A stretch of 64,000 bases of DNA. Source: Colocasia esculenta. Lineage: Eukaryota > Streptophyta > Magnoliopsida > Alismatales > Araceae. The notes below the pieces were generated by a model that had not been told where the DNA came from, ran no database searches, and saw nothing but the letters and a program-made list of their open reading frames with translations. The translations under genes were made by a program, and so were the position numbers. The stretch spans positions 4,790,712 through 4,854,711 of the forward strand of contig CM024759.1 in NCBI GenBank assembly GCA_014218235.1, in the 5' to 3' direction. Shown here one piece after another: positions 45,316 to 56,959 of the stretch. The stretch's first letter is position 1, and each line of letters begins with the position of its first letter.

Positions 45316-45494
45316 AAGCCCTGGGGCGCCCCAGGGAGGGGGAGCTTTTTCTGAGCCAGAAAACCCGAGCAAGGCTTCGGAAAAAAAGACTGCAAGGCAG
45401 TCTGGAAAAAAGGTCTGCAAGGCAGCCCTAAAGATCATCGTGCAAGGCACGATTCTTTTCTCTCAAGTTTATAAAAAAGGTCTATTGGACTTAC

Positions 45495-45578
45495 CTTATT
45501 GGGCCATATTTCTTATTGGGCCTGGGACTGCTTATTGGGCCATATTTCTTATTGGGCCTGGGACTGCTTATTGGGCCA
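45495..45578 (+). repeat. 36-bp tandem repeat, 2.3 copies
   Basis: Units at 45495-45530 and 45531-45566, then a partial third. Each starts CTTATTGGGCCATATT and contains CTTATTGGGCCTGGG. The sub-motif TTATTGGGCC recurs again near 45618. Confidence 0.92.
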
Positions 45579-45678
45579 GACTTGTATTCTCGTACAATCA
45601 ATTGAGATATTGTGTGCTTATTGGGCCGACATTTGACAAATTCTCATGTGTGATTTAATGGGCCTATTGGGCTATTTT

Positions 45679-46250
45679 TAATCATTCCATCATACGTCAT
45701 ATGAATTATTTTATGTAGTGTCACGTTTATTTAAAACACTGCACTACTTAATTTCTTAACCAAAATCAACCAAATTTTCGACAAACGTTAACGAAATATT
45801 TTCCAAACATTATTATTTAATTTTCAATAACATAAAATCAACAAACAAGTTATGTTTCACATCAATTTTAATCCACCTTAAGTTAAACACCTTTTAAATC
45901 AAATAAAATAAATAAAAATGTTAACTTAATTCACATAATCATAATGTAAATAAATAAATAACGAAAATAGATAAATAAATGAAATTAATAATCCTAAAAT
46001 ACCAAAAAAATGAGAAAATAAATTCAAAAAATAAAAAAAATGAAATAAATATCAAAAAATTCCAAAAAAATAGATTGCATCTTTGCAACCATGTTCTCTT
46101 TCGTGTGTAATTCATTTCATTCAAATGTGAGTTATGTTCTTTCATTTCAAAGGGTTTGTTTGATGGTTAATCAAGGGTGTTCAGTCTTTTGCGCTGATAT
46201 AATTAACACTAACTGCGGTTAGTGGGGGAGGTCAAATGAACTAAATAAGA
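45679..46250. other. AT-rich end of the Ogre-like LTR and leader
   Basis: Very AT-rich with AAATAAAT-like runs (about 45900-46070). It shows no coding signal and lies before the primer site. Confidence 0.6.
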
Positions 46251-46323
46251 CCATGTCCATGTAAATAAATAAAAATCCAAATAAATCAAAATTTTAAAGT
46301 GTTAAAAAATATTCTCACAAAGA

Positions 46324-46340
46324 TGGCGACTCCACTGGGG
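46324..46340 (+). promoter_or_regulatory. Primer-binding site, tRNA-Arg type
   Basis: TGGCGACTCCACTGGGG, 4 bp after the LTR end, matches the Arg-tRNA primer sequence I associate with Ogre elements. Confidence 0.8.
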
Positions 46341-46429
46341 ACCTCCCTTCCCTTCATCTCTCCATCAGACAACACCCTAACAATAAGATGTACTCACACT
46401 ATAATTTTTGTGCAGGTCATAACTCTGCA

Positions 46430-47107
46430 ATGGCGGCTCTCACTCATACTCCGGGCGTGGTCTTCGGCCCACTTGTGGTCCAGGACCATATAAGGAATGG
46501 CTACCTCACTACGCCAACCAGGTTTGGAGCCTTTCCCCCGGTGGTGGAGTCTCCATACTTCTTGGGCGTGATACCGGCTGTGCTACATGCTGCTAAGGCC
46601 CATGAAACAAGCAAAACAAAGGAAGAGCCTCAAGCTCAGGAGGCTAACTTGATGCAGATGTTCACCACTTATGCTATCAACTTCACCAACACTCCAACTA
46701 CTGGAAAGAACAGAAAGCGCAAGTCTGGAAAGAAGCCCACAACTCGTGGCATTTCAAGTTCTGGAAAGACTGTCCGCATTGGCGAGCTTCGGATCCGCCT
46801 GGACGACAGTGAAACCATCATGATACCGGAGCGGTATGTGGCTACCATTCCGGTAAGGAACAAATTCGGCATACTGCCTAAAGTGCGGCGGGACAAGCCA
46901 AGCCTTAAAGTAAAATAAGTGAAGAAACAACGGGTGAAAGCAAAAGCTAAGAACCACCATACTAACAAATTTGGCTTCAAGAAATACAGAGCCAATGTTG
47001 GAAAGAATGAGATATATAGCCCACCTCGTGTTAAACAGGTGTGGGTCACCAAAGAAGAAACTCAAGAACTCCGAAAGACAAAGGCCCGGGAATCTCTTGT
47101 AGGGTGA
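46430..47107 (+). pseudogene. Ogre-like ORF1 (extra 5' ORF)
   Basis: The ATG at 46430 (in frame with an earlier ATG at 46388) starts MAALTHTPGVVFGPLVVQDH. A basic stretch, GKNRKRKSGKKPTTRG, follows, then a globular-looking end with MIPERYVATIPVRNKFG. TAA at 46916 and TGA at 47105 interrupt the frame. After the first stop the frame is again very basic. Ogre elements carry an extra ORF before gag whose function is unknown. A frameshift links this region to the gag frame near 47110. Confidence 0.65.
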
Positions 47108-48840
47108 AAAAATGCAAGAACAATCATGAAGCAAGACCCAACGCGATGTGGCAAACTTTCGGGAGAAGAAAAGTCCAAGAAAGACAAAGGGAGTCTTCCC
47201 AAGAGTCTCGAACTAAAGAATGCACCCCTTCTTTACCGGTTGATCTACAAAGAGGATCTAAAAGGAAAGGGGTATATCAAGAAAGAAGACAAGCAAGCCC
47301 GGAGACAGGGCAAAATTTCAAGTCAGAAGAACACAAGAGGGATGATGATGTCCTTAGAAAATCAGTCTTCCAACGCCTGGGTGCCACTGTACGCCCTAGG
47401 CAGAAGAAAAGAAGAACAGTGCAAATCACTGAAGAAGGTATGCACATATACACATGCTATGCCTCTAACATCAACCTGCCTGCAATAGTTGACCAGACAG
47501 AAACCTCAAATATGGAGCAGTATCCCACGATATCTAATCGCAGAAGGGAGCAAGCTCGAGCCTGGCTTGACTGGGTAAATGTGGAGGTGGACTTACCACC
47601 TCAGAACGAAGGAGGCATGGGGGCTGCTGACATTGCCACCACATCAAATCACCCTCTGGATCAGAGTGGGTCTGCTGAAGACCCTAATATCAGGGTACCC
47701 TCATTGCCAAATTTAGAAATGGTAATGCAAGAAAATCAGAAGCTAAAAGCCATGTTAGAAAGCCTTATGCAACAATTTGGAATGGCGGCGCCACTGCCAC
47801 CACAACCATCACCACCTCTACAGCCTCCACAACAGGCACAACAGATATTGCAACCTCAGCAACTTCAACAAGCAAGCCAGCCAACATTGCCTATAATGGC
47901 ACCCCAGCCTGGGAACGTGCTACCAAATACACCCCGTGCAGAATTTATGGTCAGACAACCAATTGAAGATCCAAATTCAAGCCATGAGGAAACTCAAGAG
48001 GTGCATGTTACAGAACAAAGGCGTGACGCACCACAATTAAATACTTCATTTGAAGGAACAATGGTCTCCCAGAGGGCCATAATTGAACAAATAATTGAAG
48101 CAAAGATGGTTGAGCAGAATGAGGGGTCTGTAACCTATGACCCATATAGGGTACCATACCCCATACACCATCTCTTTAAAAAGCTCCCAGTAGAACACCC
48201 AAAGGTCCCTAAATTCTCAAAATTCAATGGGGACGGGTCACCTCATGAACACATAGCTCATTATATGAGTATCATGAAAGAATTAGCAACTGAAGAGTCA
48301 TACCTCTTGAGGTATTTTTCAACATCACTTATTGGGTCAGCCTTTCAATGGTATGCCCGACTGAAGCCCAACTCAATAGTCGGTTCGGAAGATATGCAAA
48401 AGAAATTCTTTGAACGCTTTAGAGTGACAGAAAGAAGAGTCACTTTAGCAGAACTCATATCCTTAAAACAAAATAAAAATGAGTTTGCTCTGGACTTCAT
48501 CAAAAGATGGCGTGACATGAGCAGGAAATGTGAACAACCACCGGCACATGAGGATGCAGTGAAATTATGCCAAAGAAGTCTGAAGCCAGAAATCAAGGAA
48601 AAGCTCCTAGGGGCCAATATCCGGACATTTGAACATCTCAACAACACAGTGGCAGAGATAGAAATCTTCTTTGCCGAAAATCCCACTGCTTCATATGGAA
48701 GGGGTAAATCTCCTAAAGACGAAAATACCAGGTCACGAGAAGTAAATACCGTGGACTTTTCGACAGCCCTGAAGAAAGCAGGGGGCAAGGGAGATACACC
48801 CGCCTCTTCAAATTCAAAGAAAGAAGAAAGGAGACCCTAA
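47041..48840 (+). CDS. gag of the Ogre-like element, long open frame
   Basis: 599 codons. The N-terminal 100 residues are basic and out of frame with ORF1. RKSVFQRLGATVRPRQKK is a conserved element motif. A Gln/Pro-rich linker follows. The gag core spans roughly residues 385-545: HPKVPKFSKFNGDGSPHEHI, FQWYARLKP, FFERFR and FIKRWRDMSRKCEQPP. It would form the particle shell. It ends at TAA 48838 before the finger. It is surprisingly open compared with the rest of the element. The true start is uncertain. Confidence 0.75.
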   Translation: MGHQRRNSRTPKDKGPGISCRVKKCKNNHEARPNAMWQTFGRRKVQERQRESSQESRTKECTPSLPVDLQRGSKRKGVYQERRQASPETGQNFKSEEHKRDDDVLRKSVFQRLGATVRPRQKKRRTVQITEEGMHIYTCYASNINLPAIVDQTETSNMEQYPTISNRRREQARAWLDWVNVEVDLPPQNEGGMGAADIATTSNHPLDQSGSAEDPNIRVPSLPNLEMVMQENQKLKAMLESLMQQFGMAAPLPPQPSPPLQPPQQAQQILQPQQLQQASQPTLPIMAPQPGNVLPNTPRAEFMVRQPIEDPNSSHEETQEVHVTEQRRDAPQLNTSFEGTMVSQRAIIEQIIEAKMVEQNEGSVTYDPYRVPYPIHHLFKKLPVEHPKVPKFSKFNGDGSPHEHIAHYMSIMKELATEESYLLRYFSTSLIGSAFQWYARLKPNSIVGSEDMQKKFFERFRVTERRVTLAELISLKQNKNEFALDFIKRWRDMSRKCEQPPAHEDAVKLCQRSLKPEIKEKLLGANIRTFEHLNNTVAEIEIFFAENPTASYGRGKSPKDENTRSREVNTVDFSTALKKAGGKGDTPASSNSKKEERRP

Positions 48841-49175
48841 GTGAGAGGCTTAACACCCCTTACTCATTTACTAGGGAGCACACCAGAGAGTTGTTGGACA
48901 TATGTCTCCAAGAGAATCTCATGACACTCCCAGAGCCCAAGCGCCCAGAAGAAGCAACAATGGTGGACAAGCCCAATTATTGCCCATATCATCGCATGCT
49001 GGGTCACACTCTAGAAAATTGCTATCTATTCAAAAATCGAGTAGAAAAGCTAATCCAAGCAGGAATTATTGACATGGCTGAGCACTTGGTAAATCCACCA
49101 AAGCCACATCAACAACCAAAACTTACGTTCTCTGCCAACGTGATCCATGTTAAGGCTCAAGCTAGGTCCCAATGA
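48841..49175 (+). pseudogene. gag C-terminal finger of the Ogre-like element
   Basis: 48891-49175 encodes MVDKPNYCPYHRMLGHTLEN followed by CYLFKNRVEKLIQAGII, the Tat-type C-x-x-H...H...C finger. It is in a different frame from the upstream gag, so a frameshift near 48840 separates them. Confidence 0.75.
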
Positions 49176-49800
49176 AGGCCAAGCACGAATGGCGCAGACA
49201 GGATAGCTAGATGAGCTATCCAAAGCTGCTGCATATTACTCCCGACGGAGGTAGTGGAAGGTGCTATTCAGGCAACATTCCACCATGGGCAAGAAAAAGC
49301 TAGCTGGACCCTGGTGAATACAAACAAGAGGTCAGCCCCTAAGAAGCTCTAAAAGAAAGAATGAACCAGAAAGTCATACCTCGGTGGCATCGCCCCACCT
49401 AAGGAAATAGCAGAAGAAGCAATCCTCCAAGAATTGGCAGTCATGCGAAGGAAAATCAAAAAAATCAAAAGAAGAATGAGAAGAGGAAGAATCTTCTGTT
49501 GAAATAAATAAGCCAATGCCCGCAGTGACAATAAATGAGAAACCATCTCAAACACCAATTAAGGAGGGGGCAAAAGGTTTGGTACCCCTCGGAGCGGAAC
49601 AACTTCCTCTAGGGAAAAAAAAATGAATGAGAGTAGGAAATGGGCGACAATGCCGCAATCCTCCCTCCACCACAGCCATGCAAGGGTTTAGCAAAATGAT
49701 GCCCCCTTAACAAGACAAACAAAGGCAAAGAAATAATGGGGGCATCTCCAAAAAGAAAAGGAAAAATCACTGTCAATAAAGAAACAACAACGACATTAAA
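49176..49800 (+). pseudogene. Degenerate post-gag region of the Ogre-like element
   Basis: Acidic and lysine-rich broken frames with many stops, probably the gag-protease linker. The last 5 bases (TTAAA) are the left target copy of the inserted chromovirus. Confidence 0.5.
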
Positions 49801-52082
49801 TGTGACGGAACGCCTCGGCCAAGCCCGTTAAACTGATAACGCACTTGATCCGAGTCCGCCTCCCGCGAACGGGCCGAAGCCTCGCAAGGGAAACCAAACC
49901 ACAGTCCGTGTAAACATAAAGGAACACACCACATTTCACATATATTTTTCACAATTTACATAGCCATATTCCATTAAAAACTATAAAGATGTACAAGAGT
50001 CTGGGGCATACCCCGAGGTACAACAAAGAATGTAAACAACTAACTAAACTACACTGCTGGAGCTACTCTGCTGGAGGTACTGACCCTGCACCGCTACGAC
50101 GCGGCCCTGAACTGGACGTCGGACGAGAAACATCCTCCTCGCCCTCACCTGTGGGGGTAGGGGGTGAGCCTCTCTAGTCACTGGCTCAGTAGGGAACTCC
50201 CCCAAAGCCGAACAAACCACAAACCACAGGTACGAAACAGTAAACAATACCAACAATATTATATAACAGCTAAGCAAGTAAGTAAAGCTGTAAAGGTACT
50301 CACCGTCTGCCGACTACGAGAAACAGCTGTAATAATTAAACGGCAAACCCAAACAGGTGTACAAGCTAAAGTAGAGACAGCCAACACGAGCCACGTAAAC
50401 TGGTTCGCGACACCAGAAACTGACTCGGACAAACTAACACAGGTCTACCTCTCAGTCTCGCAGCCACGGACAAAAGGTCCAGCTGCCGCTCCACATGAAA
50501 AGACAAGCAACTGTGGAGACCAACTAAACACCACCACCTGCGGACCACACGGTCACAGGCCCATGCCTGACACCTCTAGAGATCCTGGCCCGGAACTCTC
50601 TAGAGTGAGGCACTGGAAAAGGACTAGCTGGGGTCCAGTACGTCTACTGGTGTCTGTACCCCCAACTACGAGCGCGCTACAAGTGACTAAAAACAAACTC
50701 AAGTGTCACTGTCCCACTGTCGTCTTTCCCTCAGCCAGACGTACAACTCAACACAGGAGTGAGGGTGTCCAGGTCAGACGACACAGACCTCGACGGTACA
50801 ACACAAGTACCGGGACAAAGCCCTGAGCTAACAGCCTGGCTCACAAAGAACCTGGGGCACCCAACTGGAGAGGTAACCACGGTAGGCGTCTACTACTTTC
50901 CACGTACACAAAACCACGTGCACGTCACACACAAACCATGTGAAACCTCACGTAAACCACAAGTAACCTCGGTCCACTACACGTGAACCCAACTGACTCG
51001 CGTAAACACCGCGCAGTCACGAAAGTAAGTAACTAATAGCATACCTTGTATGCTAAACACGAGAACCATGTGCACTCAGTGCACCTCGTATGCTATCACG
51101 CATGCATTATCGATAAAATACCATAAATAGATATTTCTGCTCATACCCAGTAAACGGCCACATCGATTGCCGCTTACATCAGGTCAACGGCAAGGGACCT
51201 GGCCGTTAACCTCTTGGCTGAGGAGCTTGGCGACAAGCGATGTTGACGCCAAGTTCTCCGGCCATATACCCTGCAGAAACCCTAATCCGGTTCTGCGGGC
51301 TTTCTACTCATTCTAATTACAGAAAAACATATAAATACTATTCCTCTAGCATGTCAGAACCCAATACAACCCATTACAACATGCTTTACACATTAAACTA
51401 CACAAACCACCCATTATCCCCGTATGGTGCAACCCGATCCGGAAACACATTATCATGCTGATTCCAGTGGTTATGATGTATTTTAATGTTTCTACGGAGC
51501 TAAACGGGTTCGTCCCCTACCTCAGAACGCGTTAGAATCTCCCGTAATCCCCCGGTTCACGTCGAGCCCTCCGCGAGCTCCCACGGGAATTGCACCACAC
51601 CGCGGCGTTTCCTCGCGCAATCCAGAAACGCCGCGCGTTCTACGATCGTTCAACCACTCCTCGGAACCTGTTAGAAACTTCAGAAACACCAGGACGCAAA
51701 GCTGGGGCAAGAGGGAGAGAGGGTGAGCTGAGAGAGCTGCCCTCGGGTGAGCATATAACCTGCAAAACTGTCAGGTTGGTGTCAACCCCCATGCCGCTAA
51801 TAGCCACCGCCAGTCTAAACGTCCACAACTACTGTCGTTAAGCTCATGATGTAAACGTCCACTAAGCTGGACGCCTACCAATCAACGGCCACCCCTGGCC
51901 GCCAACTCAGACAGAACAGCAGCAGGTCCTATTCCATTTCAGGACCCACCTTGCTCTACACCTGCTCAAACCACGCATGCACATTACACATTCTACACAA
52001 CTGACCCACACTGGCCTCACAATGGCCGCCACATTCACAACACACACGGTCCGCATGTATCCGAAAAGCACGCGACGTTACA
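49801..52082 (-). mobile_element. 3' LTR of the chromovirus
   Basis: 2282 bp. It carries no long coding signal; the 60-220 codon frames here are also present in the other LTR. Confidence 0.97.
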
Positions 52083-52199
52083 TTACTATCATCTAAAAAG
52101 AGAATTTCGACCTCGAAATTCATAACACAACACAGAGTCAAACAACTTAAACATACAGAACTTTACAAGCACTATCATCTAAAAAGAAAATACATAAAC
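52083..52199 (-). promoter_or_regulatory. Polypurine-tract region of the chromovirus (unusual)
   Basis: On the minus strand TTTCGAGGTCGAAATTCTC is the conserved pre-tract block of plant chromoviruses. It is followed by TTTTTAGATGATAGTAA instead of a G-run before the LTR. ACTATCATCTAAAAAG (plus strand) occurs twice, at 52085 and 52171. Confidence 0.6.
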
Positions 52200-53240
52200 T
52201 TACATAAACAAATAGGGATACCCTTTAGCCATTTCTGCGGCCAACTCCCAGGTATCCTCACCACCTAACCTATTTTCCCATCTTACTTTAACCAACTCAA
52301 TTTCTTTATTTCTTAACTTCTTCATCTTTCGATCTGTGATCTGCACCGGATATTCTGACATTGTCATGTCCGGCCTCAGGTCACCACCTTGATATCTAAT
52401 TATCTGAGCTGGATCTTCAATGCATTTTCTCAACATGGAGACATGGAAAATATCATGCACATCTGCAAAATCAGCTGGCAAGTCCAGCCTATAAGCTGTT
52501 TCCCCAATTCTTTCCAACACTTGAAAGGGTCCCACAAATCTTGGACTCAACTTTCCAGACTTGCCAAACCTCATAATTCCCTTACTTGGAGAAACTCTCA
52601 GGAAAACAAAATCTCCCACCTCAAACTGAAGTGGTCTCCTTCGCACATCTGCATAACTTTTCTGCCTACTTTGGGCTGCTTGCAATTTTTCTTTAATAAG
52701 CTTTACTATTTCAGTGGTCTGCTGAATTAATTCAGGACCCACTAACTGCCTTTCTCCCACTTCATGCCAGTTCAATGGAGTTCTACATGGTCTTCCATAC
52801 AAAGCTTCATACGGTGCCATCCCAAGACTGGTATGATAACTATTATTGTAGGCAAATTCAACCATTCCCAAATGATGCTCCCAGCTCCCTCTCCAAACTA
52901 AACAACAAGCTCGCAACATATCTTCAATTGTCTGAATGGTCCTCTCTGTCTGACCATCTGTCTGGGGATGATACGCGGAGCTATACCTCAATTCAGAACC
53001 AATAACTCTTTGCAGACTTCTCCAAAATCCAGAAGTAAATCTTGGATCTCTGTCAGATACAATGGTCTTCGGAATACCATGCAGTGGAACAATTCTTTCA
53101 ACATAAACATTTGCCAATCTGTCCACTGTCCAAGACATACTCACTGCCACTAATCTGCAGACTTTAGTCAATCTATCAACAAACACCCATATTCCATTAT
53201 GTCCGGAACTTGTCCTTGGTAATCCTGCCACAAAATCCAT
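52200..53240 (-). pseudogene. Integrase core and chromodomain part of pol
   Basis: MDFVAGLPRTSSGHNGIWVF is the integrase core start with the first catalytic Asp. SDRDPRFTSGFW holds the second, and YHPQTDGQTERTIQ leads to the Glu. The C-terminus has HVSMLRKC and then DRKMKKLRNKEIELVKVRW, a chromodomain-like tail ending at 52200. It is in the same frame as the upstream pol, separated only by a TGA at 53253-53255. Confidence 0.93.
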
Positions 53241-53918
53241 TGCAATATCATCTCACTTCCACTGTGGAATGGGTAACGGTTGCAACAGACCTCCAGGCTT
53301 CTGATGCTCTGCTTTAATTTGTTGACAGACAGCACACCTTGCCACAAATTCTGCTATTTCTTTCTTCATATGAGGCCACCAAAAATGCTTTCTTAAATCA
53401 TGGTACATTTTGGTACTACCTGGATGAATAGTGTACCTTGATTTATGAGCCTCTTCTAAAACTCGCTGCTTCACTTCTCTTTCTACAGGAACAAACAACC
53501 TGCCTCGGAGCCTGACCACACAGTTATCATCAATAGAAACTCCTTCCATTTTCACAATTTCAGGTAGGCTTGAATCTGCTTTCTGAGCCTCAATAATCTG
53601 CCAATATAATGATGGCTCTACAGCACTAGCTGCTAAAATTGCCCGTCGCTGACTGCTGGGCACATACAAAGAATTCTCCACCACTTCTTCATATAATTTC
53701 CATTCTTTAATCATCATCAAATTCATATATGCCTTCCTGCTCAAGGCATCAGCCACCACATTGGCCTTACCCGGATGGTAAGCCAAACTGAAATCATAAT
53801 CTTTCAGATACTCAACCCATCTGCGCTGGCGAAGATTTAAATCTTTCTGCGAGAAGATATACTTCAAACTTTTATGATCTGTAAAGATTTCAAATCTCTC
53901 GCCATATAGATAATGCCT
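53241..53918 (-). pseudogene. RNase H end and integrase finger of pol
   Basis: SLKYIFSQKDLNLRQRRWVE closes the RNase H, with ADALSRK. The HHCC integrase finger includes HPGSTKMYHDLRKHFWWPHM and CAVCQQIKAEH. TAG at 53919-53921 precedes it. TGA at 53253-53255 follows QWK, where the family has Trp. Confidence 0.92.
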
Positions 53919-55598
53919 CTACATTTTCAAGGCAAAAACAACTGCAGCCAATTCTAAATCATGAGTGGGATAATTCTCTTCTGCTGGCTTCAATTGCCTG
54001 GATGCATAGGCTATCACTTTACCATGCTGCATTAGCACTGCACCAAGACCTCTCCTTGAAGCATCAGTGTATAGCACAAAACCACCACTCCCTGCCGGTA
54101 ATGTCAAGATAGGAGCTGAGGTAAGTCTTTTCTTCAATTCCGTAAAACTTCTTTGACATTCACCGGACCACACAAAAGGCACACCTTTCCTGGTCAATCT
54201 AGTCATAGGTGCTGCAATCTTGGAAAAATCTTGAATAAAGCGCCTATAATAACCTGCCAAGCCCAGAAAACTTCTAATCTCGGTTATTGATTTAGGCACT
54301 TGCCACCTTGACACGGCTTCCACTTTACTTGGATCCACTGCAACTCCTTTGGCTGAAATAACATGGCCTAAAAACTGAATTTCCTTTAGCCAGAATTCAC
54401 ACTTACTGAATTTGGCAAACAGCTGGTTATCTCTCAACAATTGCAAAGTAAACCTCAAATGAGCTGCATGCTCCTCTTCAGATGCTGAATAAATTAGAAT
54501 ATCATCAATAAAGACCACAATAAATTGATCTAAATATGGATGAAATATTCTATTCATCAGGTCCATAAAGCCTGCAGGAGCATTAGTCAACCCAAAAGGC
54601 ATTACCACAAACTCAAAGTGACCATATCTAGTTCTGAATGCTGTTTTATCTATATCTTCTTCTCTGATTCTCAGTTGATGGTACCCAGACCTCAAATCAA
54701 TTTTAGAGAACACTTTTGCTGACTGCAATTGATCAAACAAATCATCTATTCTTGGCAACGGGTACTTATTCTTAATGGTCACTTCATTTAGCTTTCTATA
54801 ATCTATGCACATTCGAAAGCTTCCATCTTTCTTTTTCACAAATAAAACCGGCGCTCCCCACGGGGAATGACTCGGTCTAATAAAACCTTTTTGCATTAAT
54901 TCTTCTAATTGCTTTTTCAACTCTTTGAGTTCTGCTGGTGCCATCCGATATGGAGCTTTAGAGATTGGCATGGTACCTGGCAGCAACTCAATGGTAAAGT
55001 CCACCTCTCTATGTGGAGCTAAACCGGGCAAATCCTCAGGAAACACATCAGCAAATTCCCTAACCACGGGAACTGCTCCTACTGACTGGCTGGCCTCTAC
55101 CAGGCTTACCGCGGCTAAATAAGCCACACACCCATCATTTATCAACTTTCTAGCTTTAATCGCAGAAATTAAAAACTTAGAGGTATAAAAAGGCATACCT
55201 TGGTATTCAAACACTGCACCATTAGGATGACAAAATCTGATCCTTTTCTTTCTGCAATCAAGCATTGCTCCGTACATCTCAAGCCAGTCCATACCCAGAA
55301 TAATATCATAATCTGACAATTGCAGGGCATACAACCGACCCGGCATCTGGTTTCCTTCAATCATAACTGGAGCTTCATCTATATAACTCGAAGTGAGCAA
55401 AAACTCACCTGAAGGAACCTCTACCACTAATTTACAAGACTTTTCTTCCAATGGACAAGTTATGCAATTCAGAAATTCTTCGGAAATAAAAGAATGAGAG
55501 GCACCCGAATCAAATAATACTCTTGCTGAATACTCATAAAGAGGTAAAGTACCTTCTATCATGTTTGATGCCTCTGCCTGGGCTCGGGTAATAGCCAT
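53919..55598 (-). pseudogene. Protease, RT and RNase H start of pol
   Basis: 559 open codons. The protease site is LFDSGASHSFIS. RT motifs are intact: FRMCIDYRKLNEVT, FSKIDLRSGYHQLRI, VMPFGLTNAPAGF and FIDDILIYS. The RNase H start reads LYTDASRRGLGAVL. The frame ends at TAG where the family has Trp (LKM-stop-RHYLYG). No catalytic residue is missing. It was probably functional until very recently. Confidence 0.95.
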
Positions 55599-56804
55599 AA
55601 CCCGGCCTCTCCCCCGCTGCTGCGGTACTCCTCTGCCACGACCTGCCTGTGGCTGCTGGAACTGCTGAGGCTGCTGCTGCTACTGCTGCACACCCCTGCC
55701 ATACCCATATTCTCTTGCATAGGGACAATTGCGGATCAAATGTCCCGGCTGATTACAATTATAACACCTATAACCTGGAGGAACCATAGGCTGCCTGGCA
55801 GTGCTCTACTGAGACTCCTCCACCTCAGGTCTACCACGGCCCTGTTGGTACTGCGGACGACCTCCCCATCCTCTTCCTTTTCCCTTAAGTGCTTATTTTA
55901 ATTTCTGACTCCACTTCCCAAAACCTGATGAAGAGGGTCCTGCTGGTGCCTTACCCTTACTCGCACCTACTGTCTGCTGCGGTAGCCGGAAACTACCTGA
56001 GCCTGACTCACCCGTCTGACGAGTCCGGATAGACCTCTCTAGAGTAGCTGCCCTCTGTGCTGCCTCTTCTACTGTCTTGCACATAAGAGGCACTATTGCA
56101 TCCTGCAATTCCACTCTCAATCCTCTGATAAAATACTCAACCATCATGTTATTATCAGAAACCACATATGGCGCATAACGACTAAGTGCCATGAATCTCA
56201 TTTGGTACTCTAAGACTGAAGAGTTACCTTGCTGAAGAGTTCGGAATTGCTCTCTTTTCACCTGCTGCACTTGGATCGGAAAGAATGTATCATTAAACAC
56301 TTCAACAAACTCCGACCAAGTGATAGCTTCCTCGGTTCTGCCTGCAAAGGTGGTTTGCATTTTTAATCGCCACCATTCCAAGGCAAAACCCCTCAACTGA
56401 TAAGCAGCCAATACCACTCTATCTGCTGCTGAACATCTCATGGTTGCAAATACCCTCTCTATTTCATGAAACCAATGCTCGGCGGTATCTGGATTCGGCC
56501 CTCCTGAATAAGTAGGCGGCTGCAATCTCAGAAATCTTTCAACTTGCATCACGGGCTCTTCAACTAACTGCACTGGTGGCGGTGGTGGCACAGGTGCTAC
56601 AAAAGGCACCTCCACTCTCGGCGGAACTGGAGCAACAGGTACTGCCTCTCCTTCCCCAGGTGGCACTACAATTGGCGGTACTGGTGCCTGCTGGTCCATT
56701 CTTGCTCGAATATCCGTGAGGCTCTCCCAAATTCTCTCTATCATCCGCTGGGTACTCTCCTCCGGATCATCTCCTCCACCACCCCAATCTCTTCCATCTG
56801 CCAT
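55599..56804 (-). pseudogene. gag of the chromovirus
   Basis: The start chosen is MADGRDWGGGG at 56804, the first ATG matching family gag starts. The longer frame begins at 56846. The core includes GGPNPDTAEHWFHEIERVF, FALEWWRLK and FNDTFFP, and the knuckle is CYNCNQPGHLIRNC. Three stops in the same frame (55893-55895 TAA, 55806-55808 TAG, 55680-55682 TAG) break it around the knuckle. Each can arise from one transition in a Gln or Trp codon. Confidence 0.93.
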
Positions 56805-56945
56805 TCCAGAGATTTCTACATACACAAAATACCAGACAAAAATCAAAATTACTAATTATCGAAAACCAGGGTCCCTACCAGCAGTGTATGATGACCAAAA
56901 TAAGGCTATGCATCTTTCTAATTCCCTTATACTAACACGGACCTT

Positions 56946-56957
56946 GCTCTGATACCA
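56946..56957 (-). promoter_or_regulatory. Primer-binding site of the chromovirus
   Basis: GCTCTGATACCA on the plus strand (TGGTATCAGAGC on the element strand), 2 bp from the LTR; initiator-Met tRNA type. Confidence 0.95.
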
Positions 56958-56959
56958 AC

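Larger units (their letters stand above)
44601..46319 (+). mobile_element. 5' LTR of the Ogre-like element (start uncertain)
   Basis: The right end is fixed by the primer site. It contains a CCG/CTG-rich block (about 44740-45060), a TATA box, two and a third copies of a 36-bp repeat, and an AT-rich end from about 45680. Its length depends on an unproven start. Confidence 0.55.

Noticed and set aside
49989..51841. Open frames of 60-220 codons repeated at 57148-59001
   Set aside because: They are the same sequences in the two LTRs of the chromovirus and have no protein similarity I can see.
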